64,000 bases of DNA from Cenococcum geophilum 1.58 (lineage: Eukaryota; Ascomycota; Dothideomycetes; Gloniales; Gloniaceae). Shown here in pieces: positions 21,547 to 34,091 of the stretch. Where the stretch lies: assembly GCA_001692895.1 (NCBI GenBank), contig KV748231.1, positions 1 through 64,000 of the forward strand, in the 5' to 3' direction. Below the pieces are notes generated by a model. It worked only from the letters and a program-made list of their open reading frames with translations. It ran no database searches and was not told the origin of the DNA. Numbering within the stretch: the stretch's first letter is position 1; every line of letters starts with the position of its first letter. A program made the position numbers and the translations under genes.

Positions 21547-24500
21547 ATGGGTCCACCATCGCGACCTGATCACCACATCAACCTCAACTACCTCCCTCAG
21601 CTTGTCTCGCAGCCGCCTCGTTCCGGCTCCTCAACAGCTGCAACATCACCAATCGAGCCGCCTTCCAGTAGCTCTGTCCGATTTCCCTTAGGAAGCGGTA
21701 ATAACCCGAATGGACTCGGAAACGCCGCTGCAGGTGTACGTTTAGGAGCTGGTTCACCTTCGCATGAATTTGGGAGCAGACTGTACTCAAAACGGTTCGT
21801 CGCATGATGAAACAGAAATTTGATAGGATATTAATTGACAGTGTAAATTAGCGCCCGAGAGATCCAAGCGCAAGAGGGTCTTGGTCCACAACTCTGGGGA
21901 CCTCCGACAAGCGGCAACTCCACCCCTCTTCGCGAAACCATCCCAGAGTCGCCAAATGCCGACAGCTTTCCTGACTTTAATCAACCTGTCGCCGAGCCCA
22001 CAACTACCCAAACTTCCACTCGGAGAGCTCGAGCTGGGACCTTACCTTCACGATTCTCTCCTGCTGGAGCACCTACTGGACTCATGCCGCAGTCTTCGCT
22101 TCTTCCTAAGACATCCCGTCCCACTCCATCCACAAGTCCATTCAAACCAGGACCCGGCACTCCGACCGAAAGCTCTGCATTCGGATCTAACAATTCAGCA
22201 GCCGCAAAATCAGCTCTCCTTTCGCGGCTCAGGGCAGGCTCGATGCCACAACGTGCAACCCTCCTCCCTACTACATCGTCTCCGTTCGGTTCCTCTATCT
22301 TCTCGTCAAACTGGGCAAGCAGTCGAGACCGAACCAGTACTTTGCACAGCATTCAATCGTCCAATGGACCGACTTCTCCGGCCCATTCCTCATTTTCTCG
22401 GGATTCGCTTGCTGACACGGATGTGAAAACTCTTGATTACCTTGGTCTCGTGGACACACCTCAGCCCTCCCGGGCTACACTAGCACCTTCCGATATTGAA
22501 TTACTTTTAGAAGGTCAAAGAAATGCTTTTAATCAGAACGATCTCGCCGCTTTGACTCGAAACGCCAACCGATTCCGATCATATTCAGTTAACGCCAAAG
22601 AGAAGTATGCTGAAGACGACGATGAGTTGGACCAAATGGGCGGCTATGCTAGCAATTATAGCGGAACTTTAACCCCTTCCGCCGACGCCGCTGCGTATGC
22701 TATCCACGAGGCAGTCAGACAGCACAACCTTGAGGTTCAGGCTTTCGCAAACTTTGCCAGTGCCAGCCGTCCTCGAGCTAGAACAGCGGGAGTTCTCGAC
22801 TCTCCATCAACAAGACTTATGCGAAACTATCTACCTACCTCTTCTAGACTTGATAGCAGTATTACGGCTTCGGAGTTGCCACTGAATGAGGAGGCCGAAT
22901 ACAATGGCCTTGCAGAGGCTGTGCAAGGCATGCAACTTAATGGAAAGCCCAGCACCAACATGGGAGGTGATGACAACAACTTGGAGGGCCCAACAAGGGC
23001 TTTATGGCTTGGAAACATTCCTTCGTCTACTACGGTCTCGTCACTAAATGTTATTTTCAACACTTTCGGTTCAATTGAGTCTACCAGAGTTCTGACTCAT
23101 AAGAACTGCGGATTTGTCAACTTTGAGAACCTGGACAGCGCCGTGCAGGCAAAATCTCAGCTGAACGGCAAGGAGATCTTTCCTGGAGCCGGCCCCGTAC
23201 GGATAGGATATGCCAAGGTACCAAGTGCGTCGGCGACTCCCGGAAATAACGGTCTTTTCCCCTCACCAAGCCCTGACCCTCTTGCTAAAGGCCAAACGGA
23301 AGGAAGTGCAGCAAGTCTAAGTAACGGTAATCCTCGTCAAGCAAACGGAGCGCGAGCAGAAACAGCAACTGTGCCACTGAAGACCCCGGAGCTCCCGGAC
23401 ATTCGCGGAGACATTGTGCAGATTGTCAAAGATCTTGGTGCAAGTGACGAAGAGCAGATGAGAATTGCTACGCAAGTTGAGCAAGCTATTCAGAATGATA
23501 ACTACGAGGATGAGATTCCTTCCATCGAAGAACCAAGCCACAGCCGTGTCCACGATGCACCAAGATTGAGGGAAATCCGTAAGAGGATTGACAACAACTC
23601 TTGCTCGCAGGCTGAAATTGAGGACATTGCTATGAACATGCTACCGGAGATCGCTGAGCTTTCTTCGGACTACCTTGGAAATACCGTCGTTCAGAAACTG
23701 TTCGAATACTGCTCAGAGAGCGTTAAGGAGGCCATGCTTGCAGAGATTGCTCCTCACCTTGCCAAGATTGGTGTCCACAAGAACGGAACTTGGGCCGCCC
23801 AGAAAATAATCGACGTTGCTAGGTCGCCGGCCTTGATGAGCATGGTTGTTAATAGTCTTCGACCATACGGTATGCCTCTGTTCCTTGACCAATTCGGGAA
23901 CTATGTCATGCAAGGATGTTTGAGATATCAATTTCCGCTGAACAACTTCATCTTCGAGGTCATGCTTAGTCGTCTCTGGGACCTTGCTCAAGGAAGATTC
24001 GGTGCAAGAGCTATGCGAGCTTGCTTAGAGAGTCACTACGCTACCAAAGACCAGCAGCGCATGGTTGCTGCAACGATTGCTCTCCACAGTGTCCAGCTAG
24101 CCACTAATGCTAACGGTGCGCTGTTACTCACCTGGTTCCTTGATACCTGCACTTTCCCGCGTAGACGCACGGTTTTGGCACCTCGCCTTGTTCCTCATCT
24201 AGTCCACTTATGTACGCATAAGGTTGCATATCTGACCGTTCTCAAAATCATTAATCAGCGAAATGAACCAGAAGCACGCGACACAATCCTACAGGCTCTA
24301 TTCTTCTCACCGAACGACCAAGTTCTCGAAGACATCCTCAGCGACCAGAGCTGTGGAGCCACCCTTATCTTTAAGGTCCTGACTACTCCATTTTTCGATG
24401 AGAAGATCCGAGCCGATGTTGTTCAGAATGTCAGAAATGTGTTGCTTCGCATCAAAGCCCAGCCAGCTCAGGGATACAAACGCCTGATGGATGAAGTTAA

Positions 24501-25152
24501 TCTTTCAACTCGCGGCGGCGGACCTGTCGCGCGGGAGAACCATCGCGAGCCTTCTGAAGGTTCTCGACCTGGATCAAAGCAAAGCCCAGCGAGCGGTCAG
24601 CAAGCGCATAACAATATGGAAAATCAGATTAATAGACAATTCTACCAAGGCATTCCACCGCCTGCTTTCGATCCAATGGCTCTACAGCGTACTGGCAGCA
24701 TGGATTCTAACGGCTTCGACCAATATCCGCTCAATGGCATCAACCAACCTGTTTTCCCGCAAAACTCGAACATGCCGCTAGCAGCAATGGCATCCCAGCA
24801 AGCTCAATTACAGTATCACCAAGCTGCTCTTGCTGCATCGAGACCTAACAATTTCTATCCACTTATGAACGGTTTTCAAAACGCAGCCCCGGCTCTGGAT
24901 GCGTTCAGGAACGTCTCACCCATAGCAGCGCCGGGCATGACAGGCTCGCCGATGCTGCAGCAAGCTGGCTTCGGGCAAGGGATTGGGCCAGTTATGAGCC
25001 CACAAATTTATCCATATGGAATGTATATGCCACAACAACAACAGCAGATAGCAGCGGGCCAACGGAGAGGAAGGGTCAGTACAGTGTTTCATACTACCAC
25101 ATATAACGTCAGGTGGACGGCCGAGAATTTAGCGGAGCTAACCGAGAAATAG
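21547..25152 (+). CDS. RRM and Pumilio-domain RNA-binding protein (Jsn1/Puf2-like)
   Basis: Two exons, 21547-21794 and 21852 to the stop at 25152, give 1,182 aa. The 57-bp intron runs from GTTCGT to TTAG and restores the frame. The N-terminal 450 residues are Ser/Pro-rich and disordered. An RRM follows at about 460-535, with RNP2 ALWLGNIP and RNP1-like CGFVNFEN. The Pumilio repeats span about 640-980 (DYLGNTVVQKLFEYC, KNGTWAAQKIID, FGNYVMQGCLRYQF, FGARAMRACLE, TNANGALLLTW). The C-terminus is Gln/Asn/Met-rich with a poly-Gln stretch. The RRM plus divergent PUF repeats match yeast Jsn1/Puf1 and Puf2, which bind mRNAs for membrane-associated proteins; target mRNAs here are unknown. A GTCAGT..CAG stretch near 25075 would make only a 38-bp intron and was not used. 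Confidence 0.9.
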
Positions 25153-27155
25153 AGATAAATCCTCTGAAAATGTTAGAAACGACGAATTTACACTCGCTTC
25201 TATTGTAAACTCTTGACTTTACACCTACAATTTCCTCGTTCGACTTTGAGCGATCACAAAGACCATTTTCCTGAGGCGTTTCTGGTTTGTGCTGGGGTCA
25301 AGACTATTTCAAATGTTGTAAATGATTGCTGAACTGTTATACTCTCTGGTTGCTTATCTGCTGTTCGCACCAAACATTGTGGCTCTTCGAGGACCACTAT
25401 CGCACCAAACCCATTTCCTTGCTAGTTCTAAATAGCTTGTATCTCTGCATCTAACTCCCACCGTCCAATGTCTTCTCTCGTCAGAGTATGGCGTCGAAAA
25501 AAAGTTTGCAGGGGCACTGGTTGTCCCTGTACACCTTCAACTACCGCAAATTTTTAAAACCTACCGCACTTTTGTATTTTTTGCTTATGTGTTTAGTCAT
25601 TCGCTGCCAGCTTTCGGAGTTACTGTGAACCAGGGAGAAAGAAGGGGAGCAGGTTTGCCTTTTCATTACGATACGCCTCTCTCCTTTTCTCTCTTGCTGC
25701 CACGGCATCTTCTTTCCGCTCGTTTTCTCAACATGCACGCGCAAGGTTGGATATGGTTCGGCGCGCCCGTTCTTTTCCTCCTTACACTTCTTGTATCCTA
25801 CATTTGCTCACACTCTTTTTCTCTCTGGATGGTCGGGATGACGGGTGATTGGTATTTGGGCGGAATCACTTCAAAATGGGATTTGCCTTTGCGTCTTTGT
25901 GTTTGCTTTCGCGCTTTTTGAGCTAGGGGCAAATTTGGGGGAAAGGGTTTCAAGAGCGGGTTGGAGGATTTAGGCAAGTGGGAAGGGCGGAGAGTGAAGG
26001 GTAGGATATTAAGGTAGGATGGGTTTAGATTCTTTTGGGAATTCGAGAAAAATTCAATTGAATTGTATTTTCTGGGTTTTAATGGGTTTTGGTGTTGTGA
26101 ATGTGGTTTGCTGCAGTTTGGCATTGCATTAGCAAGTTCTCGCAAGCCTGTCACATCACTCGCTGCTGCAAGCCTTTCATGTTGGGTTTGGTATGTCGTC
26201 ATTTTAAGACCCGAGCAGGTTCATATACTCAGCTGACCAGCTGGCTTCTCAGGGCTTGACAGTATGCTAGAATTCTGAGCCGTCAACCTCCACCCACTGA
26301 TAAAGCGGCAAGAGGCCCGCATGGCCCGTCCTGGAAAGATTTTGTCACTGCTAGTTCGCCGCTATATGCCTTGGAATATTAGCAAGAACTTAGTGATCAT
26401 CGTTATTAAATATTGGAGATCATCTTGTCATGGCGTTGGGATAGTTGATAAGCGTTAGTTATTGTCATTACACGGTCCGCGGCGGGACTCCAGTACGCCA
26501 TTCCCAAGCCGCGAGAAGGGCTCAATGCACACGAGCTTACTATCTTAAAACCAGAGGGTCATGCTTGATAAAATTAGTCAATTTTATGAGAAGTACGATA
26601 TCCTCAACCCCAGAGAGTAGTCTTGAAGACTCAAAGCCTACCGGTGCCTAGAAAATTGCAGCTGTAAGGGCTAACTGATTGGTCTACATCATCTAGTTTA
26701 TACACCCAGCTGCACTGCATATTAGCCGTGCCTCTATTAGAGCCTATATGTTGTGCGCAAATGCATTGGTATCTCACAGAAATGTGCAGCCGTGACCCCG
26801 TCCCACCGTGTCTACTGACTCCCACCCCGCGACCGAATATGAGCATGATAAACCAACGAGTCCCACGATCGATAAAAGTTGGTCATCAAAAAGGCTTTGG
26901 CCTCTTGCCAAAATTACCAAAGGAAATTTATAAATGAAGAGTATCTGCGCGTTAAAATTAAGATTATGTGCCCAGAGATGAGGAGCTAAGCGTCCAGCTT
27001 TTGTCTATGGTATGATGCATTTGGCGAGAGAAGGTCACTTCTCATCGTCTGGATGGGAACGAGATACGCCATTGTCCTGTTAGGGCCCTGCTTGGTGGAT
27101 ATTGAACCATGGCTCGATGGCTCGTTCAAACAAACGGTTCATCTATAATGGCAGG
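25153..27155. other. Intergenic region, no gene recognised
   Basis: The first 400 bp probably hold the 3' UTR of the PUF gene. Open stretches at 25589-25921 (plus) and 26202-25798 (minus) overlap each other, are rich in simple-sequence residues, and show no family resemblance or splice structure. From 26250 to 27155 nothing is recognisable. Confidence 0.5.
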
Positions 27156-30100
27156 CTACTCCCTGGCTGAAACTGCACTCTGCCTTGCAGTAGTAGCGAC
27201 AAGAGTGTCAGCAGAGTCTGTCGGATGCATTGACGACACTGAAAGGCCAGAGTAGCGGGTATAGTCGATTTCTTCGGACTCATCGAACTCTTCTACGAAA
27301 CTGCCGAGCAACATCTTGTTGACATTGCCGGATGCTGGCTCGGTATCGACTATGTCGCTATAATCTCTGCTTAACTAAAGAGTGTCATTAGATTAAGTAA
27401 ACGATGATGCTTACGGGATGCCCTCAAACTTTAACTCATCGTCCAATCGCCGGAGTCTGTAAGTGGCATCTACGTCGTACCCGAACTGGATGAACTCGAT
27501 GCTCACTGGCCGAGGCTCGCTGTTTCTGAGGAATTTTTGAACATCTTTTCCGAACTTCACAATTATTTTCTCAACGTCACGCTTATTTTTCATTCCCGCC
27601 CAAACACCGTCAGTAAGAACAATGATAGTGAGCTTCTTAGGCGATCCCTTAGACCGGTTCCGCTTTATTTCTTCAACCTGAGCGGATAATATCCTGTCAA
27701 GTGGTTTTTGCATATCAGTATGCATGCCGTCCTTAGGTTGAACTTCAGAATTCTCCATAGCACGCCAAAAGTCAGAGCCAGTCTTTTTGTTGTTGAGTTC
27801 TGATCGCCCAATGGTAAAACTAAGATCCATCCCGTTCTCGTCTTGGCCAGCAGCTTTCATTACGAGAGTCTCGAGAAGATAACTTGCATGATACCAATGG
27901 GGTCTCATCGTTTCGGCATTGTCAACGAGGAATTTCTTTGGCGGATTAGTAAGACCACAAACATATCACTTAAAGCACTGAACTCACAAGATCCCTTTTT
28001 CCATCGGAAAAATATTGAGTGAGTAATTTATCTTTCCTCGTTCGTTTCAGAATGTTGCCCTTCTCACGCCTCCTAATTTCTTCGCGTGCCTGCCAGACGT
28101 CCTGCACGTCAGTTTTTCTTTGTGTCCTGTGTATAGGGTGTGTGAAACTGATAGCAGAATCACGTTGTCGGGTAGTGCTAGTAGATTTCAGTGCAGATTT
28201 AAGATACTCAGAGCGATGAGTTGTCTTCATCAGTGGAAGATTAAGGAGCTTCGATTTGCGGCTTTTTCCTCCCTGAGTGGCAATGGGTGATTGACTTGCG
28301 CTCGAACGTCTACGTGAGTTGGTTTCCGGAGCCTTCCAAGGAGCTTCCTCAGCCTTCCAAGGAGCCTCCTCATCCACTTCAAGTAACGCTTGCATGATGC
28401 TTTCCGAGAGTGGTCTGTGAGATGTTGCTCCAGCACGAGTATCGTCTGAGATCCTCATCAACTCGTTGCAGAGACTTTTAGAGTTGATTCTTTCCCGCGG
28501 GTCTTCCAATAGCATCTTTCCATCAACTAGATCAAGCACCCGATTGGTAATTGTGTCTGTTATGCGTAAAGAACCACGCAACATCTTGTGCCAGCCAATC
28601 ACATCCTCTAGAACCCTTTTTCCATTATGGAAGTAGTCGCCTTGAGTGAGAACCGGAGGAGTTTGATTCTTTGCAATGATTTTCTCGATTGCAATTTCTC
28701 GCATTCTACGATACTGACGTATGCCCTGATATCCTAGGACTACCCATGTGGCAGCTATTGAGAGTACGCAGCCCAGTGACCAGATGTCGATAGTTTGACG
28801 GACAGCGACCTTGGTTTCTATTGTCCCGGGGTGGCGTTCGGGAGCGCCTGATCAGGAATAAGTCAACCTTGAATTATGTGCTGATATAGGAGAGTAGCAT
28901 GGTGGGTTACCAAACGTCTCCGTCCCTCCATCCAAATGCACTATTGGGTCTTTGTCTGTTTTTTTTATGAATTTGGCAAACCCAGGATCGCACAATTTGA
29001 ATTTCCCTTGTACGCTGAGAATATTGTCCGGCTTGATGTCGGCGTGCCACCTGTATTTGTTAGATATATAGCCAAAAAGTATGCACGGCTCCATACCCAT
29101 GATATTCCCGAGTCATCCCATCTGTAGTGATTGTTAGGTTATGGATGCCATCAACTGCATTTGCGACCTGAAACAAAGCCGTCCAAAAATCTTCAACTTC
29201 GTTTCGAAGTACCGGTGGCAGTCGTTCCGCAAAAAACTCATCGAGATCGAATTCTCCAAATTCGAGGAGAATATTTAGCGTGGTCTTACAAGAATCCTTT
29301 GGTTCCTCTGCTGCTCTAACCCCTGGCTCCTGGCGGGTTGAAGATGTCGTAATCTCTGGATGTTCGTAATCACCCAAGTATCTCACCATGCCGTTATGCT
29401 CTCGCAAACCAGAGAATGCTACCCTCTCGTTCCTGTACAAATTCGTGTTGATCGCTTCAAAAGTCTTCAAAGCAAATTGATAGCACTATTGGGGTATATC
29501 GGGAATGTCAGTGTCTATGTCATGATGAGGAAGGGTGCGAGATAAGGAGATTTAGGACGGGGCTGAGCTTGCTGGCCGAGGACTTACATCACCGAAATTT
29601 TCATCTGAGAACTTTGCGCTCAGTGCTGCGTTCCTTAGCTTAGGGCCAACAAACTCCTCCTGAACTTTTATCTGCCACAGCTTTGCTGTACCTCCTTTAG
29701 TATTGATCTCGTCTTTCCCGCAAATTGGCATGACCCTATCTCTGCCAAACTCCCGGGACATACCCAGCTCGAGAATTGCTGGGCAAAAGCGCCACTGCAT
29801 CTCATCAAATCTCATCGCCAGTTTGGGTGCGTTGGATACAGAAACATTCTTGAATTTTTGCTGAAGTAATGATCGGTTGATTGGGAGATGCACATCGAAT
29901 TGGCCCCATCGCTGGAAGTGATCAACGAGATGGCCTAGGTCAAGCTTAAGTAAGATGCTGAAAATAATAAGGCAACAATTTTTCTCTGACTGTATTTGAT
30001 GAGCTTCAGGGGGTAAGAATATAATTTTAGGTTGGTTGCGGTAATATGCGGCCCATAGAAGGATATTTGCTTGGGTTATTTCAGTTTCTGGTCTTTTGCT

Positions 30101-30235
30101 TTTGAGCCAATTCGTGAGCTGCCAGACGAGGACATAAAGCCGGCCACACTGTGCCTGCATTGTGTACTGTTCCAGCTTTGTCTTGAAATCGCGAATGGCA
30201 GATTCATATTGAACTTGAGGGTGAGTGAGAGACAT
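27156..30235 (-). CDS. Protein kinase-vWA domain fusion protein (function unknown)
   Basis: Six exons fit in phase: 30235-29588, 29485-29097, 29050-28911, 28847-27988, 27935-27415 and 27366-27156, giving 922 aa. Introns are 46-102 bp. Residues 1-216 form a helical N-terminal region of unknown family. A protein-kinase domain follows: the beta-3 lysine FALKTF at about K223, catalytic loop HADIKPDN at 348-355 (HRD replaced by HAD), metal site CDPGF at 366-370 (DFG replaced by DPG), GAPE at 393-396 and DIWSLGC at 413-419. A basic linker contains a tandem duplication EEAPWKAEEAPWKA. A vWA-like domain starts at about 680 with KFLVDNAETMR, where the MIDAS DxSxS is DNAET, and continues with IIVLTDGVW and EFIQFGYD. 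The tail contains NKMLLGSF. Kinase-vWA fusions of this kind occur in many Pezizomycotina; their substrates are unknown. It lies 838 bp downstream of the CorA-like gene on the same strand. Confidence 0.85.
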
Positions 30236-31072
30236 AACGAGGAGATATGCATGGGTGTTGAAGCCTTTTCACGATGAGGCTCAGCTTTGTGGGTGATGGT
30301 CGCTGGGCTGAGCGGGGAAGGTTGATAATGAACCCTGGCTCAGGGTCTGCCATTCCTGTCGCCAATCCAGACCCCTGGGTTGCTCTGCTGATCAATCTGG
30401 GGTTTTAGAGCCGCTCATAGTAAACATCGCAGATCGCACAATTTTATATCGGTCTTATAAAAGAAGCTGCAGTTCCTACCTTGCAATTCTTAAGCTATAT
30501 TCCCGGTCTAGTAGGAAGATAAAGTTGAGATCTTTTACATCAGGGTCGGTGTTCCGCTTAAAAGCTTACCTTGGAACTAATGTTAGGGCATTGGCTTTTA
30601 CGAACCTCAGTGTTCAGGCCGTCGGCGGGGAAGATATATCTCCGAGCATACCGTCAATTAGCGATTGTCTATTCAACACTCCTGAATTATTGTGTCTTGA
30701 TGTCTTGAAAGCCTAGACTGTCTGAAATTGATCTGGCTCTGTGAGAGTGCTATAAGAGCGCCAAAAGGGTATGCACAAGCTGACGACATGATGTATGGAA
30801 TTTATGTAGATCCATAGCCACTAAGGTCCCTTGGAATATAGAGCACCGTCTACTAAATCCACTAGTCTATTAGGACTCTTGCGAAACACCGGAATTCCGC
30901 ACTATTGTCGTGAGACCTGGGCTTCTGATCGCGTAGTATCTATACTATGGGAGGGAGGATAAGAAATGATATATATCACGACAAAATATAACGCTTGATG
31001 GGCTCGCTAGAACTTGGGTCGAATATTTATTGGATAAAATTATATCCACTCCAGGAAAAACGTTCAATCAAT
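30236..31072. other. Intergenic region between kinase-vWA and CorA-like genes
   Basis: This is 837 bp with no convincing gene. It should contain the promoter of the kinase-vWA gene and the 3' UTR of the CorA-like gene. A short plus-strand open stretch at 30525-30716 is not protein-like. Confidence 0.5.
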
Positions 31073-32972
31073 CTACGTTATGCTGGGCTTCGACTCTGAC
31101 TCGTACCGCGGAAGTCTCTCTTCACAAGATATTTCGTGTTTGCGATTCTTATCCGCCCTTATAAACCAAATGTACCCAACACTCAGGGTCACTACGGTCA
31201 AGGGGAGGGCTACCTCCAGCCACCTTACCATTGCAATCTTAGAGAATGACCCCGTCCTGCTGTTTTGGTTCTGATATTTTACTACATCTGTGCTGAAAAA
31301 TGTCTGCCGCTTATTCAGCGGGGGTTTAGGGCCGGAGTAGAAATTTGGCACTTACAGAGACAAAAGTTGCAGGAAGAAAAATCAAAGTGACTACGGTGAT
31401 TATTCGCATCGCGACGGCTTCTTTCTGTGCCATGATTCCAATATTGTGCATTTTTCGGGTAAGATCTTCCATACTTTCGGTTGCTTGACTCTGAAGGTGT
31501 TGCAGGATCTACAATAATAATCTTAGTATAAAAGATGCGTGACTATTGTTGTAGCGTTGCAGAGGGTACGGGCTGCGTGCTTACAAGATTTTTGCGATCA
31601 TCGATAATTTGTACGAGTAGTTTAGCGCGCGCTATTTGCATTCTTGAATCATAGATCATATTATTCACTTGTGTGGCGAATTGCAGGATATCCTCCTCAC
31701 AAGCCTCTTTCAGGTCGAAATTTTTGTTCTTTAGTAAGTTCTCGTAGAATTTGCGAAGAGATATGAGCACATCCATGTTAGCTTCTAAGACCATAACTAC
31801 TTCATTTGTTTTGTCTTCGTAGTCTTGCACTGCCTGAAGATCATCTGGACGGTATTCCCGTCGATGCTCGCCCATGCCACGTGGACCCCATACTGCGATA
31901 TGTGTCTGAGGCAGGTTTATTAGTATTTGTATAGTCACTAAGTTTGCGCTTGGGTTTTCTTTACCTCGTTATCTACTACGTCCTCTAACCATTGGACATA
32001 CCAGCGCCAGTCTTCGGTTGACCAGTGTGAGTTTAGCAGGTGCACTGCTAAGCTAGACTTAAAGCATTCTGCTGGTGTCCCGAAGGATTTGTCTTCCGGC
32101 CTCCCATCTTTACCCGTCATATCTTGAATCCGTTTCTTTATTTCCAAATTGCCTTTCGTGACTATCCAGAGAGTTGTTCCTTCATCCACATCAAATTGAT
32201 GATGGAAAGCTGCCTGCCGAATAGACCACTCTTTATTCTTCGTAGGAGTACTAGGTGAGAGGCAGCTAACAGTCTTGAGATTGTAGCAAAGCTGGAACTG
32301 CCGTCCACTTCTGCCCAAGGCAGGAACTGATTGTCTGCGAGCAGAATTACTCAACAGCGTTTGCTCGCGAAAGCCACTGAATCGCAGGTCCCGCGGCAGG
32401 TTCTGGGCACCAAAAACAGAGATGAAGTCGAGATATCCGGGCATGACTTGATGATAACTTAGAATTCGGACAAGCATCCTTCGGGTTATTTTGAGGGACG
32501 CTCGCGAGTGTGCCGCCCATAGGAAGCTGTATGATAACCTTTTGTTAGCACAACTGCTGTTCGAATTGAGATCTACCGGTTTCCCTCACATGAAGCGACA
32601 TTTCGGGTCAACTTTCGTTGCTACAGATCCCGGGCTATTTGGGTCCGTGGTTGACTGATCCCCTAGCCATTCCTTCAGAGCCGCATCGCTCAATATGTTT
32701 TGTTTTTTGAAAGCTTTATAGGTAAGTAGATGGGTTGAAGTGACCAGAGGCGAGGACTTACGGGCGCCTTGACCCGTAGGTCGGAAATCCCGAAATGGAA
32801 CATCTGCATCTGTATCCTTTTCTACCAATAGCTTCGGCACCGCAGTGTCAAGTCGAGATGTGTATGCCTGGAGGGCGCCGAGATATGAAGCTCGATAGAC
32901 AAGATTTTGGGGGTAGGACACGCTGTTCTCGTAGGAGAACTGAAAGTCTGCGGGAAGTTGCAGAGTACCCAT
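31073..32972 (-). CDS. CorA-like transporter-domain membrane protein
   Basis: Six exons fit in phase: 32972-32762, 32713-32590, 32526-31965, 31905-31585, 31508-31356 and 31303-31073, giving 533 aa. Introns are 49-76 bp; the third has a TACTAAT branch site. The N-terminal half is soluble, with segments typical of the fungal CorA-like family: PKCRFIFLWAAHSRASLKIT and SYHQVMPGYLDF created by splicing exons 2 and 3, and FSGFREQTLL. A helical stalk (NKNFDLKEACEEDILQFATQ; ATESMEDLTRKMHNIGIMAQ) leads to two transmembrane segments at the C-terminus: AVAMRIITVVTLIFLPATFV (about 437-456) and WLEVALPLTVVTLSVGYIWF (about 484-503). The GMN signature of true CorA magnesium channels is absent; FFSTDVVKY follows TM1. 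The fold is CorA-like, but ion transport is unproven. The start lies 284 bp downstream of the small gene's stop. Confidence 0.88.
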
Positions 32973-33256
32973 AGTTCACCTGTGGGCTCGTGCGTAACCA
33001 AAGATGCGTGTTAGTTGTTGATTTCGTGCTGATATGGGTACACTGGGGAGTCGAAAGAGTACATATAATCGTGGATTTATGAGATGTAAGGCACAAGAAT
33101 ATTGGATTTGCCCTGCCACAACGAGGCTGTGGTAGTGTAGTAGGCTTCGATTTGAAACCCTCGCAGCCAGCAACAAGGTTACACACAACAGGAGAGTTAT
33201 TCTGAATTCGACGCCTTATGTCATGGCGGATTTTATTGCATGTCTAAAATCATTGG

Positions 33257-34091
33257 CTAATATAGTTCCGGTGAATCTGCTCGACGTGGCTGCTCATTTG
33301 GATCCTCATCTCGCTCATTCGCAATCTCGTCTCTGTCCGCCTTATATAACCACTTGGTAAGCAACACTTGGTCGTGGAAGTGCTATTGGGATATAAATGG
33401 AAATTATTGGGGCTACCTACAGATTTCAGTGACTCGGGTATATTAAAAATATACTTGTCTCCAATCACCTAAGCAGAAAGAAGTCGTGTCAGTCCCATGT
33501 ACAAGTACAACAGATAATGCGGGTTGCAAGGTTGCTGGGTGGGGCAACATACGCGGCGCTCTTTGAAGGTATGATCCGGGAACTTTCTTTCCAGAAACGC
33601 CTTGAGTTTCTCCCACTTTAGTCTATATGTGGGATACGAATCCTGCCTCAGAAGTTTCGGCGGCTGTTGGGATTTCTCGGCCTGAGTTTTATAATTTGTA
33701 ACCTTGCGCCTCGGGTTTCCACATTTGAGCATTGAAGAATTGCGAGAACTGTTCGTCGAGACAGTATCACTTCGAGATACTGGTGAATACATGGGTCCGG
33801 AGTCAATAGGCGTTGCTCTTGGGACTGGGAAGTGGGCTGCAAAGGGATGGTAAAGTTTCCGTCTCGCTTTTCAGGCTGATCGAAAAGCATTGACTCAGAA
33901 TTTGAAGAGAGGACTCATAGTTCACGACTGCGTGGGAGGCCTCCTATCTTAGGCATTTGTATGGGTTCATCAGGCTGAGGGAAATAAGGCAACGGCTTCA
34001 GCCTTCTGTGCCGGTGACTCCAGCTCGGCCGAATTGATTGGCGGGGAGAGAACCTCAATGCAACATTTGGGGCGGCAGTCGTCCTGTTCAT
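33257..34091 (-). CDS. Small protein of unknown function in the kinase-vWA island
   Basis: The preferred model has four exons: 34091-33926, 33866-33553, 33468-33421 and 33352-33257, giving 207 aa. The last three are well supported in phase (GTATGT..TAG and GTAGGT..AAG introns). The first is less certain because its intron has a GTGAAC donor and an AAG acceptor. A minimal model starts at the ATG at 33792 (127 aa). The N-terminus is Arg/Pro/Ser-rich (LRFSPRQSIRPSWSHRHRR; HFPVPRATPIDSGPMYSPV). The C-terminal module reads LKWEKLKAFLERKFPDHTF, then VIGDKYIFNIPESLKS, then WLYKADRDEIANERDEDPNE. I do not recognise a named family. The compact C-terminal module with a highly charged end looks like a folded interaction domain. 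It lies upstream of the CorA-like gene on the same strand. Confidence 0.55.

Noticed and set aside
25075..25113. A last intron near the C-terminus of the PUF gene
   Set aside because: It would be just 38 bp, shorter than other introns in the window, and the unspliced frame ends sensibly at 25152.
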